64,000 nt of DNA. Origin: Ilex aquifolium (lineage: Eukaryota > Streptophyta > Magnoliopsida > Aquifoliales > Aquifoliaceae). Of this stretch, positions 47,106-57,264 are shown piece after piece (positions within the stretch are counted from its first letter, which is position 1; the number at the start of each line of letters is the position of its first letter). Made by a program: the position numbers and the translations under genes. Location of the stretch: positions 33,701,701 through 33,765,700 of the forward strand of contig OX637399.1 of the NCBI GenBank assembly GCA_951799425.1, in the 5' to 3' direction. Under the pieces are notes generated by a model. That model searched no databases. It was not told the origin of the DNA and saw only the letters and a list, made by a program, of their open reading frames with translations.

Positions 47106-48439
47106 GTAAAAAAATTTAAAAAAATCAATTCAAACCCTCCCCAAAATTTCATCCAAACAAGCATTGAAAGACATACTCTAATCCACTTAAAATTACAGTA
47201 ACAACCGCTCAACTTTTTTTTTTTTAGACCAAAAAAAAATTGGAAAAAACTTGGGGAGCGTGAAAAAGGTTTACTGACAAGAGTATGGAGGTGTGTGCCC
47301 ACGTGTGGAAAACTGTGTGGTTTTGTATCTGTTCCAGTCAGGATTTGCAGATGTTGGGGATAGATTTTACAGTGTACGAGAGACAACTTTTCAATTTATT
47401 TATCAAGTAAATATATTTTTTTTAAAGATAAGATTATTGACTCTATTTTTTAATAAACAAATTGTCTAATTTATTAAAAAAATTTAATAGCATATCAATA
47501 TTTATCATTTTTATAAATTTTATTATTATTATTATTATAAGTATTTTTATCAATATTATAATAACTATTTTTATCATTTTTTTTCGGTATCACAATAATG
47601 AAAGATTGAATTTATAGATAAAAAGATTATTTTATCTTAAAAATTATTCTTCTATTATCTAATATAATTTTATATAAATTCATGGACCCCACATATTTAT
47701 GTCACCTACTGGGAACATTTCCAATCTTAATTCAAATTTAAATTTAAGTAAAAAATCGTAAAAAAATTGTTTTAACATTTGACTCAAAGTTATACTAAAT
47801 CTGATTTTTTTTACTCAAATTGAGGGAAATTTAAATCCCTACCCAAATTTTTAAAGGTGAAATTTTACATTATTTTAAAGATCCAATGATTATCTTTACT
47901 TTCTTTTAAATTTGAATTTGTTATCATTTGAATTTGAATTTCTCTTTTCTTTAAATTTGAATTTCTTTTTCTTTAAATTTGAATTTGTCAATTGAAACTC
48001 TTTATATCAGATCAAACTTTTTACTCAAATATTAATTTAAATTTGAGTAAAAATTTGAGTCATTTTTTAAAATGCTCTACACGTGGGATTAAATAGGGTT
48101 TTTTTTTTTTTAATTCCATTTACAAATCATTGGGCTTGAGTTTGATAAGGTTGCAAAAATCCAATCCAAACCCCCCAAAAATAAACATCTAAATAGGCCT
48201 CCATGAGTTTCATCAAACACCCATTTGGCCATTTGTGAGTTATAATCAAACGGGCACATCCAAATTAAGATAGACATTCACATTTCATATGCTAATTGGC
48301 TGAATTGATCAATCCAAATGCTAACCAGAAGTTACGTAGAAGAACGGACAACAATGAAGTTAAATGGGTAGGATTTATTCCTGTGACCTGATACGATCAG
48401 ATAAGGCCCTCTGATGCCCTTATCGTATAAGCCAATCTG

Positions 48440-49063
48440 TTTGGGTCCGTTTGGTTAGGAAGAAAAATATGATGGAAAGTGAAAATGATAGAAAGTGAAG
48501 TGAAAGAAAAGAAAATGATAGAAAATATATTTTCATACATGTATTTGGTTAAAATGAAAAATTTACCGGAAAGTTTTAAAAAAAAATCATTCTATTGTTT
48601 GAAAAAAAGAAAAGTTATAAGAAATTTTTATAATTGTCTAAATTACCCTTAATTATATTAAATTGGTCTAAAAAAGAAAAAAAAATGTAATTATAATTGA
48701 AAATTAAAAAAATTTTAAAAAATGGCTCGAAACTTAATTTTAAGACAATCACCAATATAAAGGTCTTTGGGCTATATTATATGATTAATCAAATTCATAC
48801 CAAATTTTTTTAGAATTAATAACCAATAAAATATTTTTAAAAAAATAAAGGTAAAACAGGAAGTTAGTTATAGATCACAACTTTCTTGCATTTCCTTGTG
48901 TTTTTTACAAGAAAAAAAAGTTGGTTATTTGTGAGAAAATTCAAGGATGAAGGAAATTATTTTTCCATTATTTTCCTTTTCATGCTAACCAAACACATGA
49001 AAATTTTAAAAAATTTCTCTTTCTTGCATTTTCTATCATTCTCCCGCTAAACAAACAAACCCT
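48440..49063. mobile_element. hAT-like non-autonomous element
   Basis: Left end GGGTCCGTTTGGTTAGG pairs imperfectly with right end CGCTAAACAAACAAACCC; the interior is A-rich GAAAATGATAGAAAGTG-type DNA repeated in inverted form at the right. No frame and no clear TSD. Confidence 0.45.
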
Positions 49064-49645
49064 TACGAAACCAACTACAAGTTTATTCTCAGTCACAATT
49101 TCTGGTACAAAAAAGAATTCAATGCCAAGGGCGTCGTCGTTTAAGGTCCTGTAAATATTTCTACATTCTACTTTCAATCTTACAGTCATGGTTCTTATAT
49201 TTACAACCACTAAATTTAAGATCTTTTTCTTCATAAAATATAATACAATGACTATCAATTACATATACATTTGTCTTCATAGTCAATTTGTAGTATATAT
49301 ACTCTAAATACCAAGAGAAACAAATGCAAGCATGTACCAGAAAAGGAGGAACAATTCGAACTTAGAAACTACAATGCACAACAATCAAACTTCCATCAAC
49401 AACTCACAAGCTTCCCTGTGAATTGAGTAACAAGCAGATAATGCTACCTTTTTATTTTAGTGGTAGTTCAGTTCAGAGAGACAATGAACTAAGAATAACC
49501 AAAAGCTACACAATATAGACAGCACAAAAGAAACAAGTCTCAACACAATATCCTAAACAAGGGAGATATATACTGCATTAGTAGTAGAATTGCTCATAAC
49601 ATACAGCAAAACATACATCATAATTTATTGGCAGCATTACAGCAT

Positions 49646-50848
49646 TCAAGAGCAGCAATTTGGGCACCGAATCAATCCGTTCTCATTGCAATCCGAGCAC
49701 CTCCTCAATTTCCCTTCCTCTTCCTCAAACACTTTTCGACTTCCATTACAATTTAGGCACGGCACAAACCTTGCATCCCCACAACTGTCACAAACAATCC
49801 CTGGATCCTGAGCTGGAAATCCTTCCAAAAGCTTTGCCAACTCTCCAACCTCATGAAGTTGCTTAATCTCATCCACACCACCAATATGCTTCCCTCTAAT
49901 AAACACCTGTGGCAAACTCACAGTCTTCCCTCCCAATACACTCTGCAATTCCTTCCTATACATTGAATCCATAGATATGTCCCTTTCATCCACAAACACC
50001 CCAAAACCCCTAAAGATCATCCGAACCGCACCGCAATCTTCAAAGGTCTTTCTAATTCCTCTTAAACTAGTATGATACAGCACAATTCTGTCTTCAGTCC
50101 CCTTTAAATAGAATTTTTCACTGCTAGATGACAAAGAGCTCACAGAATTAGACCCTATTGGCCTAATTACTTTGGGCTTTACATCTTTGAATTGTTCAAC
50201 CCCTAATTGCCTTGAAGATAATGCCTTTCTATAACTTAAAACCACATTTGGGTCCATTTTTGCGAGCAATGACTCCTCTGATAAATGCTTCCACAATGGC
50301 TTCGAATCCGAGTGTTCCACAATCTCAAAAGATTTCACCATGTCAATAACATCCGAATCTTTGTTGATAAACCAATTAGAATCTGATTCCGGACACAAAT
50401 TGGGTTTTCTTGGGAACTCAATGGGTGGCTGAATAATATCGAAATCCCAGTCATCGAGGCCTTCCATGAGCTCCCAGGTGTTGATAACGGAGTCTGGGGA
50501 AGATGGATCAATTGGGTCTTTTGGAATTTGGGTTTTTGCGATGTGGGTCAACGAATTGGAGCCATCTTGGCCGTTGAAATTAGGGTTCGGAATTGGGTCG
50601 ATGAGGATGAGAGAGCCGTAGGTGGTGGATGTGAGAGAGACCAAGTGATTGGTATCTCCTTTGCGGAGAGGTGGGTGGTGGACGAGAGGGGTTGGAAGGG
50701 AGAGAGTTCTAGAGACTGGGGTTGAAGAAGAGTCTGAATATGAATATGAGCATGGCGATTGTGAAGAAGGAGAGTTTGAGAATGGTTTTTGGTGATCTTC
50801 GGTGGGTCTAGTGAGAATGGTATGGGAACGAGAAGCAGAGCAACCCAT
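49646..50848 (-). CDS. Glutaredoxin-domain protein with C-terminal Cys-rich zinc-type region
   Basis: A single exon of 400 residues on the minus strand. It starts MGCSAS, fitting N-myristoylation at Gly2 and palmitoylation at Cys3, so membrane association is likely. Residues 1-245 are Ser/Pro-rich and probably disordered. Residues 253-345 form a glutaredoxin fold (RIVLYHTSLRGIRKTF, cis-Pro region SLPQVF, GG at 324-325). The CxxC/CxxS active site is replaced by SLRG, so redox catalysis is unlikely. The end has four CX2C pairs (C353/C356, C364/C367, C384/C387, C395/C398), like a DnaJ-type zinc region. This is the plant At3g28850/At5g39865-like family; the function is poorly known and may be binding rather than catalysis. 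The next gene upstream is over 9 kb away. Confidence 0.92.
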   Translation of the reverse strand: MGCSASRSHTILTRPTEDHQKPFSNSPSSQSPCSYSYSDSSSTPVSRTLSLPTPLVHHPPLRKGDTNHLVSLTSTTYGSLILIDPIPNPNFNGQDGSNSLTHIAKTQIPKDPIDPSSPDSVINTWELMEGLDDWDFDIIQPPIEFPRKPNLCPESDSNWFINKDSDVIDMVKSFEIVEHSDSKPLWKHLSEESLLAKMDPNVVLSYRKALSSRQLGVEQFKDVKPKVIRPIGSNSVSSLSSSSEKFYLKGTEDRIVLYHTSLRGIRKTFEDCGAVRMIFRGFGVFVDERDISMDSMYRKELQSVLGGKTVSLPQVFIRGKHIGGVDEIKQLHEVGELAKLLEGFPAQDPGIVCDSCGDARFVPCLNCNGSRKVFEEEEGKLRRCSDCNENGLIRCPNCCS

Positions 50849-51212
50849 GAAATCAATTGAATGGACAGTAAGGTAATGAGAGAAAACGATTTTTGCTCTG
50901 TTTTGTCTCTCTAGACTGCTAATTTTTCTCCTTCTCTCTTACTTTTGCTTTGATTTTGTGTCTTCTCTGAGAGGCTCTTTGTGGGGATTTTGTTGCATCA
51001 TGAGAGAAATGAGAAGGGGGCTTTGGATGTGCATAAAAGTGCCTTTTGGAATGGAGACTTTCACAGAGAGAGAGAGAGTGTGGGCTCTCAAGACAGCTGG
51101 GGAAGACGATGAAATCAGAAATGGAATTAATGCACCGTAGAACGGTGAGTCGCTCGAGTTCGGACACGTTTATCAATACGAATTAATTATGATTATTGTT
51201 TAAATTTATTTA
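50849..51212 (-). promoter_or_regulatory. 5' flank of the glutaredoxin gene
   Basis: CT-rich on the coding strand (GAGA-type runs at 51065-51080 on the plus strand), as in many plant leaders. No convincing TATA box seen. It ends at a MITE at 51213. Confidence 0.35.
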
Positions 51213-51384
51213 GAGTAATGCTATATATCTCAAATTTGTATTCCAAATGTACATCCCAAATCAATAAAGATGGTTGGATCAGTAGGTCCTAATTTAAAAA
51301 GTTGGTGGGACCCACTCATCCAATAGTTTTCATTCATTTGAGATACACATTTAGAATATAAATTTGGGATATAAAACATTGCTC
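51213..51384. mobile_element. MITE with 9-bp TSD ATTTATTTA
   Basis: Starts GAGTAATGCTATATA and ends AAACATTGCTC, with inner arms inverted; flanked by ATTTATTTA at 51204-51212 and 51385-51393. Same family as the methyltransferase intron MITEs. The 9-bp duplication points to a Mutator-type transposase. Confidence 0.88.
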
Positions 51385-51479
51385 ATTTATTTAATATTTA
51401 ATTCTATTTAATGAGATAGACTTGAATTAAATTTGTTTATAGTACGCTGTACAAACATTTTTTTTATGCAAAAATAAAA

Positions 51480-51650
51480 GAGCAATGCTATATAATTCAA
51501 ATTTGTAACTCAAATCTGCATTTCAAATGAAGGAGACTATTGGATCAGTGACTCTCATTTAAAAAAATTGATGGAACTCACTCATCCAATGATCCCCCTT
51601 CATTTAAAATATAAATTTGAATTGTAGATTTATATTACATAATATTTTTT
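51480..51650. mobile_element. MITE with 9-bp TSD AAAATAAAA
   Basis: Starts GAGCAATGCTATATAATTC; the right end has diverged. Flanked by AAAATAAAA at 51471-51479 and 51651-51659. It lies only 95 bp from its relative at 51213-51384. Confidence 0.82.
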
Positions 51651-52080
51651 AAAATAAAAATAATACATCTAAATGGAAAAGGTGTCACACTCTTGGATCC
51701 TGATTTATTAGGTTGAGTTTTCTGTTTAAATTTGCGCTGATTATTCTTTCGTGTTCGAATATTAACCACTATAACTCGAACAAATTTATAACTTGTTCCC
51801 TAAAAAAAATACAACAATCTAAACTCAATAACTATGCTTGAATTGAGCATTAAGCAATGAAATTAACTCCAACATAATCCCAATGCATAATGATAGGGTC
51901 TGTTAACTCTCATTTAGGCATGTATGCCTTTTGAATTTTGATACATTTTTTCTATATGTTTCTTCAATACAATAGTAAGGTAACGTTACTATTTCTTTTT
52001 TAAAAGTATTCTAAGCATATTTTTGGGTCTTTTTAGTTTTTTCCTCTAAGTTTTTTTGGTTCTAGACTTACTCCTTCCTG

Positions 52081-52420
52081 TAAGTTGGATACCAAGATTT
52101 ATCACATTTGTGATATTTTTTACCATATTTTTGGATACTTTTATCATTATTGTGGTACCTAAAAAAATGGTAAAAAATAGTTATCGCAATAATGATAAAA
52201 ATATCTACAAATATGGTAAAAATACCCACAAATGTTATAAATTCTTTTGTACTTAAGAAAAGTGGAAAAAATAATTATCACAAATGTGATAAAAACACCC
52301 ACAACACAACAGTAATAGAAATACCCACAAAATTAGTAAATTAACCACAAAAGTAATAAATTTTGGAAGTATGGTACAAATTGTTTTTGGTAGTCAAGTC
52401 CCTCTTAAGTTTAGTGGCAT
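52081..52420. repeat. Dispersed quasi-tandem repeat (GTAAAAATACCCACAAA)
   Basis: Units such as GGTAAAAATACCCACAAA and GATAAAAACACCCACAA repeat irregularly and end at TTTTTGGTAGTCAAGTCC. A second, related stretch is at 63320-63655 (ending TACCGTTGTCAAGTCC) and a short trace is near 37150-37235. Probably one transposon family with internal reiteration. Confidence 0.6.
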
Positions 52421-52529
52421 TGCATAGTAACTTAGATACATATGCAATTAATTGTATCATCCATATACTGAGATGTATGTTGATCATTTTCACAAAATTG
52501 TAATTAACATGTGTTTATTTTTTTGATAA

Positions 52530-53540
52530 AAACTTAAAAAATCGTAATTCCCATGTGGTTTGAACTTAGAGCACATCAGCCCTTATTATTTAAAAATAAA
52601 CAGATAATTCTCTTGTACTTTTAGACCAAATTGAATAGTTAACACCGTTAATAGGGACAAAAAAGACATTTTTACCCCTCAACATCTTCCACTATATCTT
52701 CCTTTTCTCTTCAGTTAAACGACAAAATAACCACCTACACCTCCATTCCACTGTCCAATACCATCACTCCATTGTGCACAATCATCATAATTTCAATTCA
52801 AACAAATAGATTAAATTCAAAAAAAAATATCATATTTAAAACCTATTTTGTGATAGGTTTTGGAATTGAGATAATTAAGAATGAAAACAATAAATTAATA
52901 GAAATTGGAATTGAACAAAAATCCAAACCAAAAATCAAATTGAAACCAAATCAGAATCAAATCAAAATCAACAACGATGTCCTTCGTTGCGTAGGTCATA
53001 TATTATAGAGGACATACCATTGAGAGAGACACTTAAAAAGATAAGGTGGTTGGTTGTTTGTTGAAAGAAATGGTATGTGATGGTAGATGATACTGGTTGT
53101 GACGAGGTTGGGTGGTTGCATAGGGAGAGAAAGAGAGACAGTGACTTGAAGGTAGGTGATTATGGGAAGAGACGAGGAGGTGGGTGCTAGTGGAGGAGAG
53201 GAAGTGAAGTTGTGCTAGAAGCCGTTTTGGACAAGTTGGGCTGGTTTGTCAGGTGTGCAAGAAGGGGAAAAAGACGCTTCGAGTGATAATTTTGTCTTTT
53301 CAATGAGTAAAGGGCATAATTGTATTTTTATTAAAGTTTGACTATCAACTCACAATTTTTTCCATACCCACACCTTAATTTAGGCTGTGTGTAACACAAT
53401 TTATGTTAATTTGGATGGCAATTATAACAGTAGCATATTGGTCTAAAAGCCCCAGAGGTTTATCTGCTTATTTTTAAACGATAAAAGGGTGATGTGGTCT
53501 AAAGACAAATCAAAAAGGTGTAAAATAAAATTTGCCCTAT
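52530..53540. mobile_element. Non-autonomous TIR element, about 1 kb
   Basis: The left arm (CATCAGCCCTTATTATTTAA, AATAAACAGATAA, CTTTTAGACCAA) recurs inverted at the right (TTGGTCTAAAAG, TTATCTGCTTATTTTTAAA, GATGTGGTCTAAAG). The TIR runs over at least 120 bp. The interior has no transposase. Probably Mutator-like by form; exact ends and TSD were not settled. Confidence 0.6.
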
Positions 53541-54129
53541 AAATTATTCATCCTATACATCTTTGAGATCTACTTATATATATATATTGTAAGTCATCAA
53601 AAAACTTAAAGAGATTATATATATGGATGAATTGTATTTTAGATCCTTAAAGTTTTAATTTTTTTTACTTAGACCCTGAAAGATCAATTTTTTTTTCATA
53701 TTGTACTCTTAATATATTAAAAATATTTCAATAAGACCATTTTATTAGTTTATAATATGAAAAAATTAATATTTAAGAATATAAAATAAAAAAAACTTAA
53801 ATCTTTCGGATTGGAAGGGGAGATTCCCTATATATATTAAAGATAATGTGGATACAAGGCATAATGATGCAAGAAAAGGAGAAAAGGACATGAGTGAAAT
53901 GATATGAACCCTTCTGGCCAAAAAAAAGAAAAAAGAAAACGATATGAACCCCCAACAAACTGTGAAATGGACATATCTAATAATTAATGAAGCTGCAGGC
54001 CCCTCACACAGCTTGGTGCCACCTTCCTGAGGCAACACGCTGACTCTATTGTCCATTTGTGTATCTTAGCTGCTCTGGTCGTTTTCTCTTCCCCTTTATA
54101 GTGCTAATCAACACCCAATTCTTCAAACT

Positions 54130-54181
<52 letters not shown>

Positions 54182-54659
54182 AGTTAACACAATTCTTTTA
54201 TCTATCAACAAACTAGAAGTCTTATATTGTAAGGTGGGTCTATTTTTGAGTTATTTATCACTTTATGATAATTTTAAAATAAATTTATTAAAATATGTTA
54301 TTTTTGAATTTATTTATCAAATTATGACACTTTATAAAAAACAAGATTGTTGACTCCGATTTTAATGGTGGGTTAAAAAATATTATTCATTGTTAAAAAA
54401 TATTATTCATTCATAAAAGTGGAGTTGTTGGCTCAGTTTTTTAAAAAATATCGTAATTTAGTAAATAAGTTTAAAAGTGTTGTATTTTAATAAATTTATC
54501 TTAAAATTGTCATAGAATGATAAATAACTCGATTATTTTTGTCCCACAAAAATTCATTTTCACCCAGTAATTAATTAAAGCAAAATTAGGAAATGCACCC
54601 AATTGTTGATTAGGCCCACCCTGGTTTAGATTCACCTTGTCAGTGACTAAATTAACCCA
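53541..54659. other. Intergenic, no gene seen
   Basis: AT-rich, with a TATATATA run at 53575-53590 and the (CT)n run at 54134-54178. Confidence 0.6.
54134..54178 (+). repeat. (CT)22 microsatellite
   Basis: An uninterrupted CT run of about 45 bp. Confidence 0.95.
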
Positions 54660-55489
54660 TCAACATTCCTAGTTATCCATGGCCTAATGAGTATTCAATA
54701 CCTAGAAGATGAAGGAAAAAAGATGATCGACAATTTCCTCCATTCCCTTTATGCCCGTTTAACGGCCAATAAGAAATAGGAACATCAAGATGAGCAGAGG
54801 CAGCCCCTTCACCTCCTAGAACTTGTGCGAGAAAAATATCTCAGCCACCACAAGGCAGGTGATGAAAGAAACAAGTGGAAGGACTATAAGTATTGGTACT
54901 GAGGCTGTCGATCTCTCATTCAGTTCAGCAATCGAACTAAAAGCAAAAGGAATACATTTCAAGTCTAGTTGTACATCATGTTTAACAGATATTAGCTTCA
55001 CTTCTTCCTTTAGCAATGGACAACTGACGCTTCCTCCTATTGTATCTAGCGATAAAATCAAGTTGCTCTTCTTGAACATGATGGCCTATGCATTGGCTCC
55101 TAACACACCAACTGATTTTGAGGTTTGCGGTTTATATTTATTTCATGAATTCACTGATCCGTGGAGTCGATGACGTAATTGAGCTGCGATCACAAGACAT
55201 AATTTATAACTTCGGCGATTCTAATGAGGCAGCTGCAAAAGTCTTCCACACTATGGCTTCTGCTGCCATATATCTTGACCTTGGTATCATTCTAGATGTT
55301 TGAAATCAAATTGAAGAGTACAACAACACCAATAGCAAGACGAAAACATGGATGGCTCAAGTCCTTCAAGACCATTTTAGCACACTCCCTGGGCTGCTTT
55401 GGCTTTTTTTTCCCGGAATTCTTGTTATTATTTTAACTTTCACCCAAACCTACTTCCAAGTTTTTCCATGTCCTGCGAATCAAAAGTAA
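54660..55489 (+). pseudogene. DUF247 pseudogene, 3' half only
   Basis: Aligns with 61075-61875 of the intact DUF247 gene downstream, from GTTATCC-GGCC-TAATGAG to the stop and into the 3' flank (TCAGG-TTAGTGTCATTGTC). The 5' half is absent. Lesions: a frameshift around 55128-55150 separates the segment ending FEVC from the one starting FMNSLIRGVDDVIELRS; a TGT-to-TGA stop lies at about 55301 after DVGIILDV-like sequence; indels occur near 54750-54800. The C-terminal membrane segment (ILTFTQTYFQVFP) is still readable. The shared 3' flank means it arose by DNA duplication rather than retroposition. Confidence 0.9.
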
Positions 55490-55900
55490 TCGAGCTTTCA
55501 GGTTAGTGTCATTGTCTTCCTCATCATCTACGTTGTTAAGTCGCAAAAATAAATTCTATGACTTGTTTGCAGGTGCCACCGCAAGGGAGTTCTATACACC
55601 CAACATGCCATGCTTCATTTCATAGTCATCTACGTTATGAGCGGGGGAATACACAAATGGATCACATTGCATCTCCTTAAATAAAGTGTATGCATAAAAA
55701 GTTTTCGACTGCAGTTTTATTAGATTTTAGGGACATCCCAGTGAATCGTGTGTATTTTTTTACAAGCAATTATGCTACTGTATGGTTTTGTCTTTGGTTT
55801 CTAGTTTCCGATTTGTATGCTTTTTACTATGTAAAAGCATCTTATAATGAAGATTTAACAAATAATATTGTGATGCAATAAGAGAAGCAGTCCATGAGTG

Positions 55901-57264
55901 CACTGGCCGGCCCAATAAAAATGGGGGCCCTAAGCAAAACTTTGGACGGGCCTTTTGAAAACTTAATATTAGTATGTTAGTAATGTAACTAGAGTTTTAT
56001 TTAAAATTTATTTTTTTAGATATAAAATTATTTTATTTGAGTATTGCTAATGGGTAAGAGTATGTTATCAAATCTGGTATCTACGAAAAATTAAAATTTT
56101 TATGCATTAGATTACAATTTTTACTAGGTTAAATTGCAACCAAAAAATTAATATCAGTATTAAAAAAATGCTCCTTCTAGGGTCAAATTATAACATTTTA
56201 GGGGGTTAGTTACAACCCTTAAAGGTGTTGAGAACGATGTTAAACTGTTAGGATTGATCCTAAGTATCACATAAAAGTTATAACGTGACCCTAAAATGAT
56301 ATGAATTCAAAAAAATAATGTTTTAATTGTACAAAAAAATGAGAGATATATGAAGGGAGAGAATATCAAGAAGATGTGATTGAATTTTATTTTATTTTTT
56401 GACTTGGAGATGCTTTTGAAAGTTAGTGTCAAATATGCGAACCTGTGACTCGTGATAAAAAGATTAATTGAATTAATTAAGGTTTTGTAATAGAATGATA
56501 GATGAGATGTGGCGACCCCAAATTCAGACCAAAATTGGCCCTAGTTCATGAGTTGAGCTCAAATTATGAAAAAACAGGCCGGACTTAATTTATGACATCA
56601 GTTTAATCCAAAGACCAAGAGTCAAAGAAAAGTCAACGTACGTGGGAGAGCAGTCATCGGGATAGCCATTACTCCAAGATAGTGTCTATCCTCAGCTGTA
56701 GCTATCCTCCCCAATAAATTAGTCGTTTGACATTCATGTCACCGCCTCAGTTAAGGTTCTATGCCTATAAATTATAAACCCTACACACATGGGGGTAGAT
56801 CACACACACCTCACCTTGAGCGTACTCTTATTATCTCTCTCTCCCCTACTATCTTATACTCTCTTATTAATAGAGTTCTCCCACCACCATTGTCGCTGGT
56901 TAGGTTATCCAAACCCAACCACCTAATCTTTGTCTCTCTTTATTGATTGTTTCATTAATTGTTTTACAATACACACTTGATTGATTTGATTGTGCATAAT
57001 CAACTTTTTACATCATCGAGATGAATTGCTTAATTTGTCAAATAAAAATATATAAAATAATATCTAAAATACGAGTTACCTTAGATATTTTAAATGATGA
57101 GATTTTTTACTCTATAATTAAATAAAAAGATAACACTCTAACAAAACAAAATCCAAAAAAAAATGTTTTCACATTTATAACTATTTATTTAAAAAAATGG
57201 GGCCCTTATCTCAAGTGGGGCCCTAAGCAATTGCCTAAGTGGCTTCATGTGTGAGCCGGCCCTG
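55901..57264. mobile_element. hAT-like element with GGCCGGC ends, interrupted by an LTR-like insert
   Basis: Left end CACTGGCCGGCCC ... GGGGGCCCTAAGCAAAA; right end GGGGCCCTAAGCAATTG ... GAGCCGGCCCTG; inverted repeats in the style of plant CAGGGCCGGC hAT elements. No transposase frame. An 8-bp TSD was not found. The segment 56508-57012 looks like a separate insertion. Confidence 0.55.
56508..57012 (+). mobile_element. Possible solo LTR or TRIM-like insert
   Basis: Starts TGTGGCGACCCCAAATTC and ends CTTTTTACA, about 505 bp, with a TATAAATTATAAACCC promoter-like stretch near 56765 followed by a CT-rich leader, as in LTRs. GAGATG occurs next to both ends but a clean 5-bp TSD is not evident. Confidence 0.4.

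Larger units (their letters stand above)
45659..49645. other. Intergenic region upstream of NRPE5 and downstream of the glutaredoxin gene
   Basis: No gene. Contains two related MITEs (46241-46420, 46926-47105), a hAT-like element (48440-49063) and AT-rich DNA with repeated TTTAAATTTGAATTT (47900-48060). The last part is 3' UTR of the glutaredoxin gene. Confidence 0.6.
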
